Notes: a model not told the origin generated them from the sequence alone. DNA of 64,000 nucleotides from Lachnoclostridium sp. UBA1308 (GCA_002307215.1 DBTU01000041.1:1-64000); one strand, 5' to 3'; numbered from the stretch's first letter, positions 1 through 9,113 are shown. Program-made: numbers and translations.

Positions 1-57
1 ATATGGAAATCATTTTTTCCCAGTCCGGATACATCTCTTTGAAGGCTGAACTGTAAC
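1..57 (-). repeat. Partial copy of a dispersed foldback repeat
   Basis: Read on the minus strand this segment starts GTTACAGTTCAGCC and matches the first 57 bases of the element at 23640-23796 almost exactly; it also matches 37161-37230. The rest of the copy lies outside the window. It sits just upstream of the two-component operon promoter. Confidence 0.85.
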
Positions 58-115
58 ACAACTTCATGATTCTTTACAACTTCATGATGACTTTACACTA
101 TCATTTACGTATAAT
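58..115 (+). promoter_or_regulatory. Promoter with tandem 13-bp direct repeats before the two-component operon
   Basis: ACAACTTCATGAT occurs at 58-70 and again at 76-88, an 18-bp period. A TATAAT box lies at 110-115, 21 bases after the second repeat. A close variant of the repeat stands at the same distance from a TATAAT box before the secreted protein gene at 2266. Direct repeats upstream of a weak -35 are typical sites for OmpR-family activators, so autoregulation is likely (inference). Confidence 0.6.
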
Positions 116-137
116 GATTTAATTGGAGAGTGGTAAA

Positions 138-791
138 ATGGCTACAATATTAATAATTGAAGATGAAAAGGCAATCAACGATCTTATAGCTATGAATTTA
201 AAAATGGTAGGACATAACTGTATTCAACTTTACGATGGGAAAAATATAATTGAAGAATTTAATAAAAATTCTATTGATTTAGCGATTTTAGATATTATGC
301 TGCCGGGTGAGGACGGATTTAGCTTAATACCGGAGTTCTTGGCTAAAGAAATTCCGGTTATTTTTTTAACGGCTAAAAGTTCTCTCTCGGATAAAGTTCA
401 TGGCCTTGAAATAGGTGCGGAAGATTATATTGTAAAACCCTTTGAAGCTGTTGAATTGATAGCACGGGTAAATGTTGTCTTGCGGAGGGGTAAAAAGTCA
501 ATCGATGAATTTCGGATAGACGAAACTATAGTGAATTTTAATGAACGCAAGATAACAGTTGAAGGAAAAGAAGTTGATATAACAAATAAGGAATTTGAAT
601 TGATTGAAATTCTTATCCTAAATAAAAACATTGCTCTATCAAGAGAGAAGATTCTGGAGTTAATTTGGGGATATGATTTTTTTGGTGAAACTCGTACAGT
701 TGATGTGCATATCCAAAAGCTGCGGAAAAAACTCAAATGGGAAAATCATATTAAAACCATTTTTAGATATGGCTACAGGTTGGAGGCGTAG
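138..791 (+). CDS. OmpR/PhoB-family response regulator
   Basis: Cytoplasmic DNA-binding response regulator, about 217 residues, the normal family length. The receiver domain (1-115) has the acidic pocket near residues 9-10, the phospho-acceptor Asp in LDIMLPGEDG (about residue 52) and the conserved Lys in YIVKPF (about 100). A winged-helix trans_reg_C domain (about 125-217) ends with TVDVHIQKLRKKL and the wing Tyr-Arg. ATG 138 is chosen over the in-frame TTG at 123 because GGAGAGTGG lies just before it and the protein then starts MATILIIEDE. The partner kinase begins 2 bases after the stop. Repeats upstream suggest autoregulation. The signal sensed is unknown. Confidence 0.92.
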   Translation: MATILIIEDEKAINDLIAMNLKMVGHNCIQLYDGKNIIEEFNKNSIDLAILDIMLPGEDGFSLIPEFLAKEIPVIFLTAKSSLSDKVHGLEIGAEDYIVKPFEAVELIARVNVVLRRGKKSIDEFRIDETIVNFNERKITVEGKEVDITNKEFELIEILILNKNIALSREKILELIWGYDFFGETRTVDVHIQKLRKKLKWENHIKTIFRYGYRLEA

Positions 792-793
792 AG

Positions 794-2176
794 ATGAAAT
801 TCTGGCAAAAAACCTATTTGTGGATTATGGTTATTTTCATAATATCTTTTAATTTAGGTGCTTATGCTCTTTTTAGTAAAAGCTATGAGCTTAATAAAGC
901 AATGGACATTTCCGCGGGGATAAATGAATTTGAAAGCATTGAAAAAGCATTAAGCTATAATCTAGAAACCTATAATAGGGATGTTGAAAATCCTGATATA
1001 GAATTATTTATATCAAATTTCGCGATAAACTATTATAAAAACGATGTCTTTTTTGAGATTTTTGAGAAGAATCATTTGATTTTTTCTAATGCTTATAAAA
1101 TTAATGAAAAAAGGGACGAGACATCTTTTGATGGGGTAAAAACTATTTATAGAAAAATCAATGGTGATTTAGTGCTTTTTGTGAGTGGCACGATTGACTT
1201 TAATAATTTGGGCTTGGTTATGTCGCGGTCGGCAGATTATTTGGGGGATTTCAATGATAATCTCCTTAGTTATTTCATCACATTAAATATAATAATTTCT
1301 TGTCTTTTATCTCTCTTTTTAATTATTATTTTACTTCAATTGACAAAGCCCATAAGAAAATTAAATGCAGCAGTTAACGAAATTGCTCAGAATTCTTATG
1401 GCAGAAGGGTTTATATTAAACGGAAAGATGAAATAGGAGAGCTTGCAAATAACTTTAATAAGATGGCGGATGCTATTTCTGAAAATATTGCGAATATTGA
1501 AAAAGCAAATGAGGAAAAGGAAACATTTATTAATAATCTTACACATGAGCTTAAAACACCGATAACTGCTATAAAGGGATACGGTGATTTTTTGAAAAAT
1601 GCCAGACATGATCAATCGGAACAAGAGCTGGCTATAAACTATATCTATGAACATGCAAATAGGCTTAATCTCCTGTCAGATAAATTAGTGCAACTATTGT
1701 ATTTGAAAAAAGATGATATAGAGCCGATTAAAATAAATACGGAGAAGCTATTTCATTATATAGAGAGAATGGTTAGCCACCGATTAGTGGATAAGAATAT
1801 CGTATTGAGAAAAGAATGCATAGCTGAAGAAGTATTTGCCGATGAAGTTCTATTGCAAACATTGCTGATAAATTTAGTGGAAAACAGCATAAAATCCATT
1901 GATGATGTTGGGGAGATTATCCTTAGAAGTATTTTCGCTGACGGAGGTACAGTTCTTAAAGTCATAGATACAGGCAGAGGAATCGAGAAGGAGCATATAG
2001 AAAGAATTACGGAAGCATTTTATGTGGTGGATAAATCCCGTTCCAAAAAATTCGGAGGTGTTGGATTGGGACTTTCAATATGTAAAGAAATAGCTAGGCT
2101 TCATAATACTCGGTTAACAATAGTTTCTTTGCCAAATCGTTTTACAGAAGTTTCGATATTTTTTACAAGTAATTAA
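794..2176 (+). CDS. Membrane sensor histidine kinase (HAMP-HisKA-HATPase_c)
   Basis: Cognate kinase of the preceding regulator, 460 residues. An N-terminal membrane helix (about 8-28), an extracytoplasmic sensor region of roughly 130 residues, and a second helix (about 160-185) precede a HAMP linker. The H-box THELKTPITAIKG places the phosphorylated His at about residue 251. The ATPase domain shows N (VENSIKS), G1 (VIDTGRGIE) and G2 (GGVGLGLSICK) boxes. GGAGGCG in the end of the regulator gene serves as ribosome site, so the two are co-transcribed and probably coupled. The sensor region resembles nothing I recognise. Confidence 0.92.
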   Translation: MKFWQKTYLWIMVIFIISFNLGAYALFSKSYELNKAMDISAGINEFESIEKALSYNLETYNRDVENPDIELFISNFAINYYKNDVFFEIFEKNHLIFSNAYKINEKRDETSFDGVKTIYRKINGDLVLFVSGTIDFNNLGLVMSRSADYLGDFNDNLLSYFITLNIIISCLLSLFLIIILLQLTKPIRKLNAAVNEIAQNSYGRRVYIKRKDEIGELANNFNKMADAISENIANIEKANEEKETFINNLTHELKTPITAIKGYGDFLKNARHDQSEQELAINYIYEHANRLNLLSDKLVQLLYLKKDDIEPIKINTEKLFHYIERMVSHRLVDKNIVLRKECIAEEVFADEVLLQTLLINLVENSIKSIDDVGEIILRSIFADGGTVLKVIDTGRGIEKEHIERITEAFYVVDKSRSKKFGGVGLGLSICKEIARLHNTRLTIVSLPNRFTEVSIFFTSN

Positions 2177-2215
2177 CAACTTGATGAAAATCCGACAATA
2201 TGCCAATAATATAAT
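2176..2215 (+). promoter_or_regulatory. Putative regulator site and -10 box before the secreted protein gene
   Basis: ACAACTTGATGA at 2176-2187 differs by one base from the repeats at 58-88, and TATAAT at 2210-2215 lies at the same distance downstream as in the regulator's own promoter. This suggests that the gene at 2266 is a target of the response regulator (inference from motif and spacing). Confidence 0.55.
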
Positions 2216-2265
2216 TCTAATTGTAGCTACGAAAAATATAACAATAAAATTTGGAGGTTTTAACT

Positions 2266-2823
2266 ATGAGAAAAAGTGTAATAACTACAATTACCACATT
2301 TGTCCTTGCCGCAGCAATTATTACGGGGAGCACTAGTATGACAACATTTGCCCTAGCCGCGAAAAACACCGGAACTTCAATTTCTGCCGAAAAGCTCACT
2401 CAACCGATGACAACCAAGGAAGATATGACAGGCACTAAATCGAAGGTAACTATTTCATCATTGGAAGATTCACCAGAAATGGCAGCAAAGAGAACAAGTA
2501 CTGATATGGATAAAGAGAAAGCTACTTATATTGCACTAGAGGCAATTGAAAAAAAATTCAATATTTCTTTGAATGGCACTTATGCTACGCCGATTCTATG
2601 CACAAGAACAGGTCATAGCGAACTGGTTTATTTTATATCCTTCGTAGAGCTTGACTCTATTACGGCATCAAAGGAAGAGGTAATAAAGGAGAAAGAAGCA
2701 GTGATAAAGAATAAAGAAACGGTTATACAGAGTGACATTTATATCGCTTTTATAAACTCAAAGACCGGCGAAGTAATCTCTGCCGAGAAAAATCCGGTAG
2801 GAGTGGATGACGGACAAGGCTGA
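2266..2823 (+). CDS. Secreted PepSY-like protein
   Basis: About 185 residues with a clear Sec signal peptide (MRKS, a hydrophobic core, then an Ala-rich cleavage region near residue 33). The mature part has a C-terminal fold resembling a PepSY domain: an N-terminal helix (KEKATYIALEAIEKKF) and a closing IAFINSKTGEVISAEKNP. A Lys/Glu-rich segment with KE(E/T)VI repeats lies in the middle (about 135-160). ATG 2266 is preferred over TTG 2251 because TTGGAGG lies just before it. It follows the two-component genes and shares their promoter motif, so it may be an output or an accessory ligand of the kinase. Exact function unknown. Confidence 0.7.
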   Translation: MRKSVITTITTFVLAAAIITGSTSMTTFALAAKNTGTSISAEKLTQPMTTKEDMTGTKSKVTISSLEDSPEMAAKRTSTDMDKEKATYIALEAIEKKFNISLNGTYATPILCTRTGHSELVYFISFVELDSITASKEEVIKEKEAVIKNKETVIQSDIYIAFINSKTGEVISAEKNPVGVDDGQG

Positions 2824-2878
2824 TTCATGAAGATTAATAAAATTAGGAATAATAGAATGATATAATGAAGTTTCAATA

Positions 2879-2918
2879 AAAAGCTGTCAATTACAGGAAG
2901 GTAATTGGCAGCTTTTTT
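2879..2918 (+). terminator. Intrinsic terminator after the secreted protein gene
   Basis: AAAAGCTGTCAATTAC pairs with GTAATTGGCAGCTTTT around a 6-base loop, followed by a run of T; one G-T wobble only. Confidence 0.9.
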
Positions 2919-3097
2919 GTTGGCACTCATTAATCCGGTATTGTAATTGATTTTACATAAAATGTGCATTGGAATGTAATAATGCAAAATAAATATTGCA
3001 AAATAATTAAGAATGCACTATTCTATTAATGGATAGGATATATACGAAGAGATACAGAAGTATTGATAATATTATGATATTACTTGGGGAGAAGATA

Positions 3098-4222
3098 ATG
3101 AAAAGAATAAGCCGAAGAACTTTATTTGTTCTATCACTAATGATTACCGGGATTGTATTGATTGCCTGTTCCGGTGACGGAAAACAGAATTCGGATGAGG
3201 TAATGAATACCCCTTCTGAAGCATCCGGTGTGACTACAACACCTATACCGACTGCAGTACCTATACCGACTACGGCAACAGTACCTTCCCCTACCGTGGA
3301 AGCGGCTGCAGATGAGACGGCATCCTTAGGCTTTTATGTGGACGGAACTAAGTTGAATGATGCTAATGGTAATGAATTTATCATGCGTGGAATTAACCAG
3401 GAATATACCTGGTTTAAAAGTTATAATTTCATAGCGCTGGATGCAATTGCAGCAACCGGAGCCAATACCGTAAGACTGGTATTGGCGGACGGACAACAGT
3501 GGCAGCAGGATTATATGCTGTATGTGAAGAAACTGATTGAAGATTGTAAGGAGCGCAAATTAATTGCAATTCTCGAGGTACATGATGCTACAGGCAGCAA
3601 TAGCGCGGAGGATTTGAATAAAGCAGTGGATTATTGGATTAGTATTAAGAAAGCCTTGATGGGAAATGAAGATTATGTAATCGTCAATATCGCGAATGAG
3701 TGGTATGGAAATTTGGGTGGTCAGGAATGGGCAAATGCCTATATTGCTGCTATTCCCAAACTCAGAGATGCCGGTATCACCAATACAATTTTGGTAGACA
3801 GCGCAGGCTGGGGGCAAAATGCAAAAAGTGTTATTGATTACGGAACGCAGATTTTTGCCGCAGATCCCCTTATGAATACTATGTTTGCAATACATATGTA
3901 TGGTACCGCAGGTAAGAATGCAGATACCATCAAGGATAATATCGATGGTATCATAAATAATAATCTCTGTGTCACAATCGGAGAATTTGGGTATGAGCAT
4001 TCTGACGGCGATGTAGATGAGGCTTATTTAATGAAATATTGTCAGGAGATCGGAGTCGGATATCTTGGATGGTCCTGGAAGGGCAATGGAGGCGGAGTGG
4101 AATATCTTGATATTGCCACCGAGTGGGATGGAAGCAAGTTGTCCTCCGATTGGGGCGAGAACCTTGTTAACGGGGAGAATGGAATTCGTGCGACCTCCAA
4201 GATATGCTCTGTGTTCGAGTAG
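3098..4222 (+). CDS. GH5 beta-mannanase-like lipoprotein
   Basis: Secreted, membrane-anchored glycoside hydrolase of about 374 residues. The signal peptide ends in a lipobox (IVLIACSG), followed by a Thr/Pro-rich linker (about 30-75). The (beta/alpha)8 catalytic domain begins GFYVDGTKLNDANGNEF. VNIANEWYG carries the acid/base Glu (about residue 201) and TIGEFGYEH the nucleophile Glu (about 296), the GH5 signature; the order of motifs fits mannan endo-1,4-beta-mannosidases of subfamily 8 best. ATG 3098 is chosen over the upstream in-frame ATG 3029 because GGGGAGAAG precedes it and it opens the signal peptide. It has no carbohydrate-binding module or dockerin. Convergent with the next gene. Confidence 0.85.
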   Translation: MKRISRRTLFVLSLMITGIVLIACSGDGKQNSDEVMNTPSEASGVTTTPIPTAVPIPTTATVPSPTVEAAADETASLGFYVDGTKLNDANGNEFIMRGINQEYTWFKSYNFIALDAIAATGANTVRLVLADGQQWQQDYMLYVKKLIEDCKERKLIAILEVHDATGSNSAEDLNKAVDYWISIKKALMGNEDYVIVNIANEWYGNLGGQEWANAYIAAIPKLRDAGITNTILVDSAGWGQNAKSVIDYGTQIFAADPLMNTMFAIHMYGTAGKNADTIKDNIDGIINNNLCVTIGEFGYEHSDGDVDEAYLMKYCQEIGVGYLGWSWKGNGGGVEYLDIATEWDGSKLSSDWGENLVNGENGIRATSKICSVFE

Positions 4223-4273
4223 AGGTAATAAATGACCTCAATTCGGTGTATGTGTTTTAATCGTTGTCATTAC

Positions 4274-5476
4274 CTATAGCTTAGATTCCTTCATCTTTAA
4301 GGCCGCGGGCAGTTCGACCGCTGTCAGTATGACAATACAAAGCATCGGCAGGATAACCGAGCCGGATGTATTCTGCATCAGATCAAACAGAAAAACAAAC
4401 ATGGTACCGGAAATCTGACCCATCAATAGAATGACACCCAGTGAGATACCTTCGGGAAGCGGGTATGCCACCTCTGTACCATGCTGGAACAGGATTGGGG
4501 CTACACCCATGGTTAAAAAGCCGGCGATACCTGCCAGAACGCATAGCAAGAGAAAGCAGCCAATAAAGGTGAAACCTATGTATATCGGTATCAGGATTGC
4601 GATACAGCCGATGAAGAAGATTACTCTCTTGTGTAGCTTGTCAGAGATAATCGGAAGAACGACAGCCCCGATAATTCCCGCTACAACGAAGATACTTCCA
4701 ACAATTCCTGCTTGGGCTATCGTAATGCCGCGCGGTAACAGGATGGATTCTAACAGCGTTAGGATGGTATTGAATATCCCCATGGAAATCAGACAAATAA
4801 ACATAACCAGTAAGAAAGCTTTATTGGTAAATAATTTACGGAAGGATTGTAGAGAATAGTCCTCTCTCTGAGCTGTCGGTCCGGGTGGAGCAATACGGGG
4901 CTTTTCACGGGTGAAAACGATGGCAATGATTGCGGATACAACAGCAATTCCTGCAAATACTTGAAAGATTGCCGGGATACCCGATTTTTCAGCAATCATC
5001 GGTGCCAAAAGCATGGGAACGGCAAAACCGATATACTGTGCCATGGTTAAAAGTCCCGCTGCCGTGGAGCGTTCCGAGACAGGAAACCAGTTGGCCGGAA
5101 CTTTGGTTGATATATTAAGAAGAAACGGCTGCCCGGCAGCGACAATGAATTGAGCAATAAGTACGATCGTAAAGTTATCTGCGTATAATGCTCGGACGAG
5201 ACCGAAGACAGCTGTCATTGTGGCCCCGATAATTAAGGAAGCACGGTAGCCATATCGATCCACGACCCAAGAGGCCGGCATGGAAAATATGATATACATA
5301 ATCATGTAGCTCATGGAGAACATGGCAACACTTAGACTACTGACAGAGTAATAGTCTTCAGCCAGACTGGAGATTGGCGCTAACGAAAGCCACATTATTT
5401 CCGATGAGACGATGATTGGTATGATTGCCAGCAAGATAACCCAACGATATCTTGAGAGCCCACTTTCTTTTGTCAT
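4274..5476 (-). CDS. MFS transporter, FLVCR-like
   Basis: Integral membrane carrier, 400 residues with about 12 hydrophobic segments. The first half has an MFS motif-A-like loop (WVVDRYGYRASL), and the stretches SMSYMIMYIIFSMPASW and ANWFPVSERSTAAG resemble the FLVCR branch of the superfamily, whose animal members carry haem, choline or ethanolamine. AAGGAGG precedes the ATG. It is last in a minus-strand operon with the aldolase (16 bases away) and aminotransferase genes, so it probably imports that pathway's substrate. Substrate unknown; the FLVCR likeness is from motif memory only. Confidence 0.75.
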   Translation of the reverse strand: MTKESGLSRYRWVILLAIIPIIVSSEIMWLSLAPISSLAEDYYSVSSLSVAMFSMSYMIMYIIFSMPASWVVDRYGYRASLIIGATMTAVFGLVRALYADNFTIVLIAQFIVAAGQPFLLNISTKVPANWFPVSERSTAAGLLTMAQYIGFAVPMLLAPMIAEKSGIPAIFQVFAGIAVVSAIIAIVFTREKPRIAPPGPTAQREDYSLQSFRKLFTNKAFLLVMFICLISMGIFNTILTLLESILLPRGITIAQAGIVGSIFVVAGIIGAVVLPIISDKLHKRVIFFIGCIAILIPIYIGFTFIGCFLLLCVLAGIAGFLTMGVAPILFQHGTEVAYPLPEGISLGVILLMGQISGTMFVFLFDLMQNTSGSVILPMLCIVILTAVELPAALKMKESKL

Positions 5477-5491
5477 TTAATGCAATCCTCC

Positions 5492-6697
5492 TTATATCTT
5501 ATAGGCCTGCTTTGAGTACTTTTTCAAATAAACATATCTCATCAAGATACATTCCCAATGCTTGATATAGGTGACTTTTCCAAACAATGCGGCACTAATC
5601 AACGCATTACAATTCTTTTCGGTTACCATAGAGACGGCGAGAGCATCGCCTTTGTTAGCTCCACAACATAGAGCACCGTTACATTTAAGAAATACGGCAG
5701 AGGAACCCTTTAGCTTGGCAGAAACTTCATTTGCGTCCATATCCGCTGTGTTTACTGAGGTACCCGCAATCTGGGCAAAATCATCCAGAAGAGGCAATAC
5801 TTTTATTGCCGCAGAAGAAACAGTGGCAATTCCTAAAGTATCGGCATGAAGTATATAATGAACATTCTCCTGCGTACGATAAATCTGATGATGAAGCAAG
5901 GCTTCCTTCAGTAATGAAGGATCGGCTTTCGGTAAGTTGTTAAGCTTTCCGGTGATGAATTCATAGGTGGCGTCTCCCGATTTTAAAAGAAAACCATCTG
6001 CTATTCGTTCGCTCTCAAAAGGAATGGAAAGCGTTACGTTTTCACTAATAATATCCTTTTCAAACAGATGGCTCAGTTCATGCCGGCCAATACGAAGGGG
6101 TTCTATAATGGTATTATCATCCTTTTTGTGGTATTGGTCAAGTATAAACTGCCTACAGGCCTGCTCGAGTTCATTGGCAGTCTGAAAGGCTTCTTCCTCA
6201 TCGGAGCCATAGCAGAGCGCTCCATGATTTTTCATAATGACAGCGTTGCCTTTTGCCTTGGATAGCGCCGACGCAACACCCTTACGAAGCCCTTTTGTTC
6301 CGGGAAGTCCGTAGGCTGCACATATCACCTCTCCATGTAGGAGGGGGTAAGACTCGGATACTTTGACGATGTCAAGTCCAAGCACGCTTACAGAGGAAGC
6401 ATATTCTTGATGTGTGTGAATCACAAAATTTACCTTAGGATGCAACTGATATACCTCAGCATGGATACCTTTTTCAGAGGACGGTTTAACATCACCCTGA
6501 TAGCTGCAATCAGAGATGGCGACCTCGACAATTTCTTCTGCAGCCAATGATAAATAATCCCTTCCGCTTGGTGTAATCACAAAATGGCTGTCACTGATTC
6601 GGCAGCTTACATTGCCCCAGGTACGAGCGATCAGACCGGATTCTACCAACCTTCGTCCTGCTATTACCACGGTTTCCTTAGCTTCTTGTATTGTCAT
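5492..6697 (-). CDS. Tandem class II aldolase/adducin-family protein
   Basis: About 401 residues made of two class II aldolase domains in a row. The N-terminal copy (about 1-205) keeps the family's metal and catalytic residues: SSEKGIHAEVY, the HTH pair in VIHTHQEYAS, and the third His in MKNHGALCYG. The C-terminal copy (about 235-380) has the same framework (YILHADTLGIATVS, LKCNGALCCG) but has lost the His ligands. One active and one degenerate domain is expected. Single-domain relatives are about 215 residues long. The start at 6697 is chosen for GGAGGG just before ATG; the longer frame to 6772 would overlap the upstream gene. Likely cleaves a phosphorylated sugar or acid; substrate unknown. 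Confidence 0.8.
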   Translation of the reverse strand: MTIQEAKETVVIAGRRLVESGLIARTWGNVSCRISDSHFVITPSGRDYLSLAAEEIVEVAISDCSYQGDVKPSSEKGIHAEVYQLHPKVNFVIHTHQEYASSVSVLGLDIVKVSESYPLLHGEVICAAYGLPGTKGLRKGVASALSKAKGNAVIMKNHGALCYGSDEEEAFQTANELEQACRQFILDQYHKKDDNTIIEPLRIGRHELSHLFEKDIISENVTLSIPFESERIADGFLLKSGDATYEFITGKLNNLPKADPSLLKEALLHHQIYRTQENVHYILHADTLGIATVSSAAIKVLPLLDDFAQIAGTSVNTADMDANEVSAKLKGSSAVFLKCNGALCCGANKGDALAVSMVTEKNCNALISAALFGKVTYIKHWECILMRYVYLKKYSKQAYKI

Positions 6698-6749
6698 AGA
6701 TACCCTCCATCCCTTCTTTGAGATATACAAGTTAATGAGTCGATATCGA

Positions 6750-8228
6750 TCATTGTTGCTTTTCTGCAACATTTACAAATACTCGTTCGAATCTGGTTAA
6801 AACATCATCAATCATTTCATCAGTATATGCCGCACTTGTATAAAGTCTGCTTCCTGCGAGCGTTACAATTCCCTCCGCCATATATGCGGCACCCATATGC
6901 TCCATCTCTTTTTTGCGTACAGAGGTGGCTTTAAGAACAGCAGGAATCGTCCAGGGCTTGCTCCAGTTAATGGAGTAATGCATGGTTCCTACAGTCTCCA
7001 GATGACAGATGGAGCCTTGATTGAATGCCACAAAGGGCAGGTTGTACTTTTTAATAAGTTCTTGAAGGCCTTTGGTCAGTCTATCGCCCATCTGTCCTGC
7101 ACGTTGTGCTGCGTTAGTTTTCTCGATTCCTTCCAGGGTATAATAACCTGCTACACAGCTTAACGGATTGGCAGCCATGGTGCCGCCGATTAATGCCTTC
7201 TTATGCTTATCACCGGTCTGAATACCGGCAGCCAAATATTTCATGTATTCTCTCTTACCTCCGAGACCACCTGCTCCGGGATACCCACCGGCAACAACCT
7301 TACCGAATACGGTAAGATCCGGCGTGACGCCAAAATATCCCTGAGCGCCTGCCATACCGACACGGAAGGCGGTAACGACTTCATCAAAGATCAGCAGCGC
7401 ACCATACTTACGGCATAGATTCTCTGCGCCCTTGCAAAAGTCTTTATCTACCGGTCTGGTTCCGCTCTCGGGGCCAAGGGGTTCAAGCATAACAGCAGCA
7501 GTACCGCCGTGCAGTTTATTACGCCTCAGCTTGCGTTCCAAATCACGTAGGTCATTCGGGAAGAATTCTTGGGTTTTATTAAAGCAAAAATGAGGAACCC
7601 CATGTGCCTGTGTCCACTTAGAGCCGGGAATTCGAATACCATAAGCAAGCTGGTCACTCCAGCCATGGTAAGCACCACCCATCTTGATAATGTATTTCTT
7701 ATTCGTTGCAAGACGAGCAACGCGAATGGCTGCCATACAGGCCTCCGTACCGGAACCAAGCATACGAAACATCTCGACAGATTCAAAATTATCTACTATT
7801 TTCTTTGCTAATTTATATTCAAACTCATGAAAAAGCCCGGTAGAAGGACCGCAGTCATTCAGTAGTTCAATTACCTTGCTTCGCACTTCAATTGGATTAC
7901 TTCCAAGGACGGTAGGACCGCCTGCCTGAAGAAAGTCATAATACCGATTATCATCGATATCATAAAGATAAGCCCCTTCAGCTTTTGTAAATACAAGTGG
8001 AAAGGGATGGTTGAAGGCAAGATTATGTTGAACGCCTCCGGGAATCAGCTCCTTTGCATCATCGATAACGGCCTTTGATTTGGTGCATTTCTTACCGTAA
8101 TATTCATCTACATAGTTTTTTAAAGCCTCCGGTTTCATAGTATAAATCGGTTTTTGAATCAACTCATCGAGCTGCTTTGTAACTACAGCACAATCGGGAT
8201 ATTCTGAAATTGAAAATCGGTTATCCAT
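6750..8228 (-). CDS. Class III PLP aminotransferase, glutamate-1-semialdehyde aminomutase-like
   Basis: About 492 residues, longer than HemL (about 430) because of an N-terminal extension of roughly 55 residues. PLP-binding features are visible: GSGTEACMAAIR, GGAYHGWSD, the Asp in LIFDEVVTAFR and the Schiff-base Lys in TVFGKVVAGG, followed by GGTMAANPLSC. It is probably not a haem enzyme: no other tetrapyrrole genes are near, and it lies first in an operon with an aldolase and a transporter behind a TetR operator. A transamination or isomerisation step in catabolism of an amino compound is likely. ATG 8228 has AGGAGGGG upstream; the longer frame to 8279 lacks a ribosome site. Confidence 0.85.
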   Translation of the reverse strand: MDNRFSISEYPDCAVVTKQLDELIQKPIYTMKPEALKNYVDEYYGKKCTKSKAVIDDAKELIPGGVQHNLAFNHPFPLVFTKAEGAYLYDIDDNRYYDFLQAGGPTVLGSNPIEVRSKVIELLNDCGPSTGLFHEFEYKLAKKIVDNFESVEMFRMLGSGTEACMAAIRVARLATNKKYIIKMGGAYHGWSDQLAYGIRIPGSKWTQAHGVPHFCFNKTQEFFPNDLRDLERKLRRNKLHGGTAAVMLEPLGPESGTRPVDKDFCKGAENLCRKYGALLIFDEVVTAFRVGMAGAQGYFGVTPDLTVFGKVVAGGYPGAGGLGGKREYMKYLAAGIQTGDKHKKALIGGTMAANPLSCVAGYYTLEGIEKTNAAQRAGQMGDRLTKGLQELIKKYNLPFVAFNQGSICHLETVGTMHYSINWSKPWTIPAVLKATSVRKKEMEHMGAAYMAEGIVTLAGSRLYTSAAYTDEMIDDVLTRFERVFVNVAEKQQ

Positions 8229-8297
8229 TGCCCCTCCTATCAGTATGGACACCATAATAGTATGGTTCTCCATAATCAATTACTCCATTTAACTTAA

Positions 8298-8349
8298 TGA
8301 ATGAACGTTCACTCATTATTAGTATATACAATTATATGGAAAAAGTCAA
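8298..8349 (-). promoter_or_regulatory. Promoter and TetR operator of the aminotransferase operon
   Basis: On the minus strand TTGACT (8344-8349), a 17-base spacer and TATACT (8321-8326) make a near-consensus promoter. Immediately downstream lies TGAATGAACGTTCACTCA (8298-8315), an 18-bp palindrome with one mismatch, where a bound repressor would block transcription. The same half-site occurs at 8400-8417 before the TetR gene. Confidence 0.85.
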
Positions 8350-8370
8350 CAAAAAAAGATAATATATGTA

Positions 8371-8417
8371 TTGAAAAAACCCATACATATGGTAAAATAT
8401 GAGTGAGTATTCATTCA
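8371..8417 (+). promoter_or_regulatory. Promoter and TetR operator of the tetR-kinase transcript
   Basis: TTGAAA (8371-8376), a 16-base spacer and TAAAAT (8393-8398) form the promoter. TGAGTGAGTATTCATTCA (8400-8417) is the second palindrome of the form TGARTGAR-NN-TTCAYTCA, placed over the transcription start. Divergent regulation of both arms by the adjacent TetR protein, with autoregulation, is the natural reading. Confidence 0.85.
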
Positions 8418-8443
8418 CTATTGCGAAAAGAGGAGGAGGCATA

Positions 8444-9097
8444 ATGAAGACGGATTATTTTAAAGAAGCCTTCAACAAGGTATCAGAAGAAAAAAGAAAT
8501 AAAATATTGGATGCGGCTATTGTGGAATTTGCAGAGCATGGCTTTGAAAGCGCCAATATTAACAGCATTGCTTCCGTAGCCGGCGTCAGTGTCGGTTCCA
8601 TGTATAAATATTTTGATCACAAGGAAGATCTGTTCCTCACAATCATCCATTACGGAGTGGATACCCTAAAGACAGTTCTTGGCGAGATTGTTGCAGAGAA
8701 AGTATCCCTGGATGTTCGTATTGAGAAGATAATTGGGGCGATACAGAGATATTCTCGCGAGCAGGTTCATCTGACCAAGCTATATAATGAGATGGCGACT
8801 GAAAGTCGATCCAGCCTGGTATGGAAGATTGTATCGGAGATGGAGAATGCGACAGCCGGTCTTTATACTTACTATATCAAGGAGGCACAGGCAAAAGGTC
8901 AGGTTAGATCGGATGTGAATCCAGGTTATTTTGCTTTTTTTCTGGACAATCTTTTTATTATGCTGCAGTTTTCCTATGCCTGTGAATACTACAAGGACCG
9001 GATGAAAATATTTATCGGTGAGGATGTACTGGAGCAGGATGATCTAATGACGGAGCAATTGATGAAGTTCATCAAAGGGGCTTTTTTCTATCAATAA
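8444..9097 (+). CDS. TetR-family transcriptional regulator
   Basis: About 217 residues. The N-terminal helix-turn-helix is typical: KILDAAIVEFAEHGF, INSIASVAGVSVGSMYKYF and then HKEDLF. The C-terminal ligand-binding half is hydrophobic and helical. ATG 8444 has AGGAGGAGG before it; the longer frame starting at 8399 would begin inside the operator. It lies between two matching operators and is followed 16 bases later by the sugar kinase, so it very likely represses itself and the divergent aminotransferase operon. The inducer is presumably the pathway's substrate. Confidence 0.9.
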   Translation: MKTDYFKEAFNKVSEEKRNKILDAAIVEFAEHGFESANINSIASVAGVSVGSMYKYFDHKEDLFLTIIHYGVDTLKTVLGEIVAEKVSLDVRIEKIIGAIQRYSREQVHLTKLYNEMATESRSSLVWKIVSEMENATAGLYTYYIKEAQAKGQVRSDVNPGYFAFFLDNLFIMLQFSYACEYYKDRMKIFIGEDVLEQDDLMTEQLMKFIKGAFFYQ

Positions 9098-9113
9098 TAT
9101 TGGAGGGTAAGAT

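Noticed and set aside
6750..8228. hemL (glutamate-1-semialdehyde 2,1-aminomutase) for haem synthesis
   Set aside because: No other tetrapyrrole gene is near, the protein has a long N-terminal extension, and it sits in a TetR-controlled catabolic operon.
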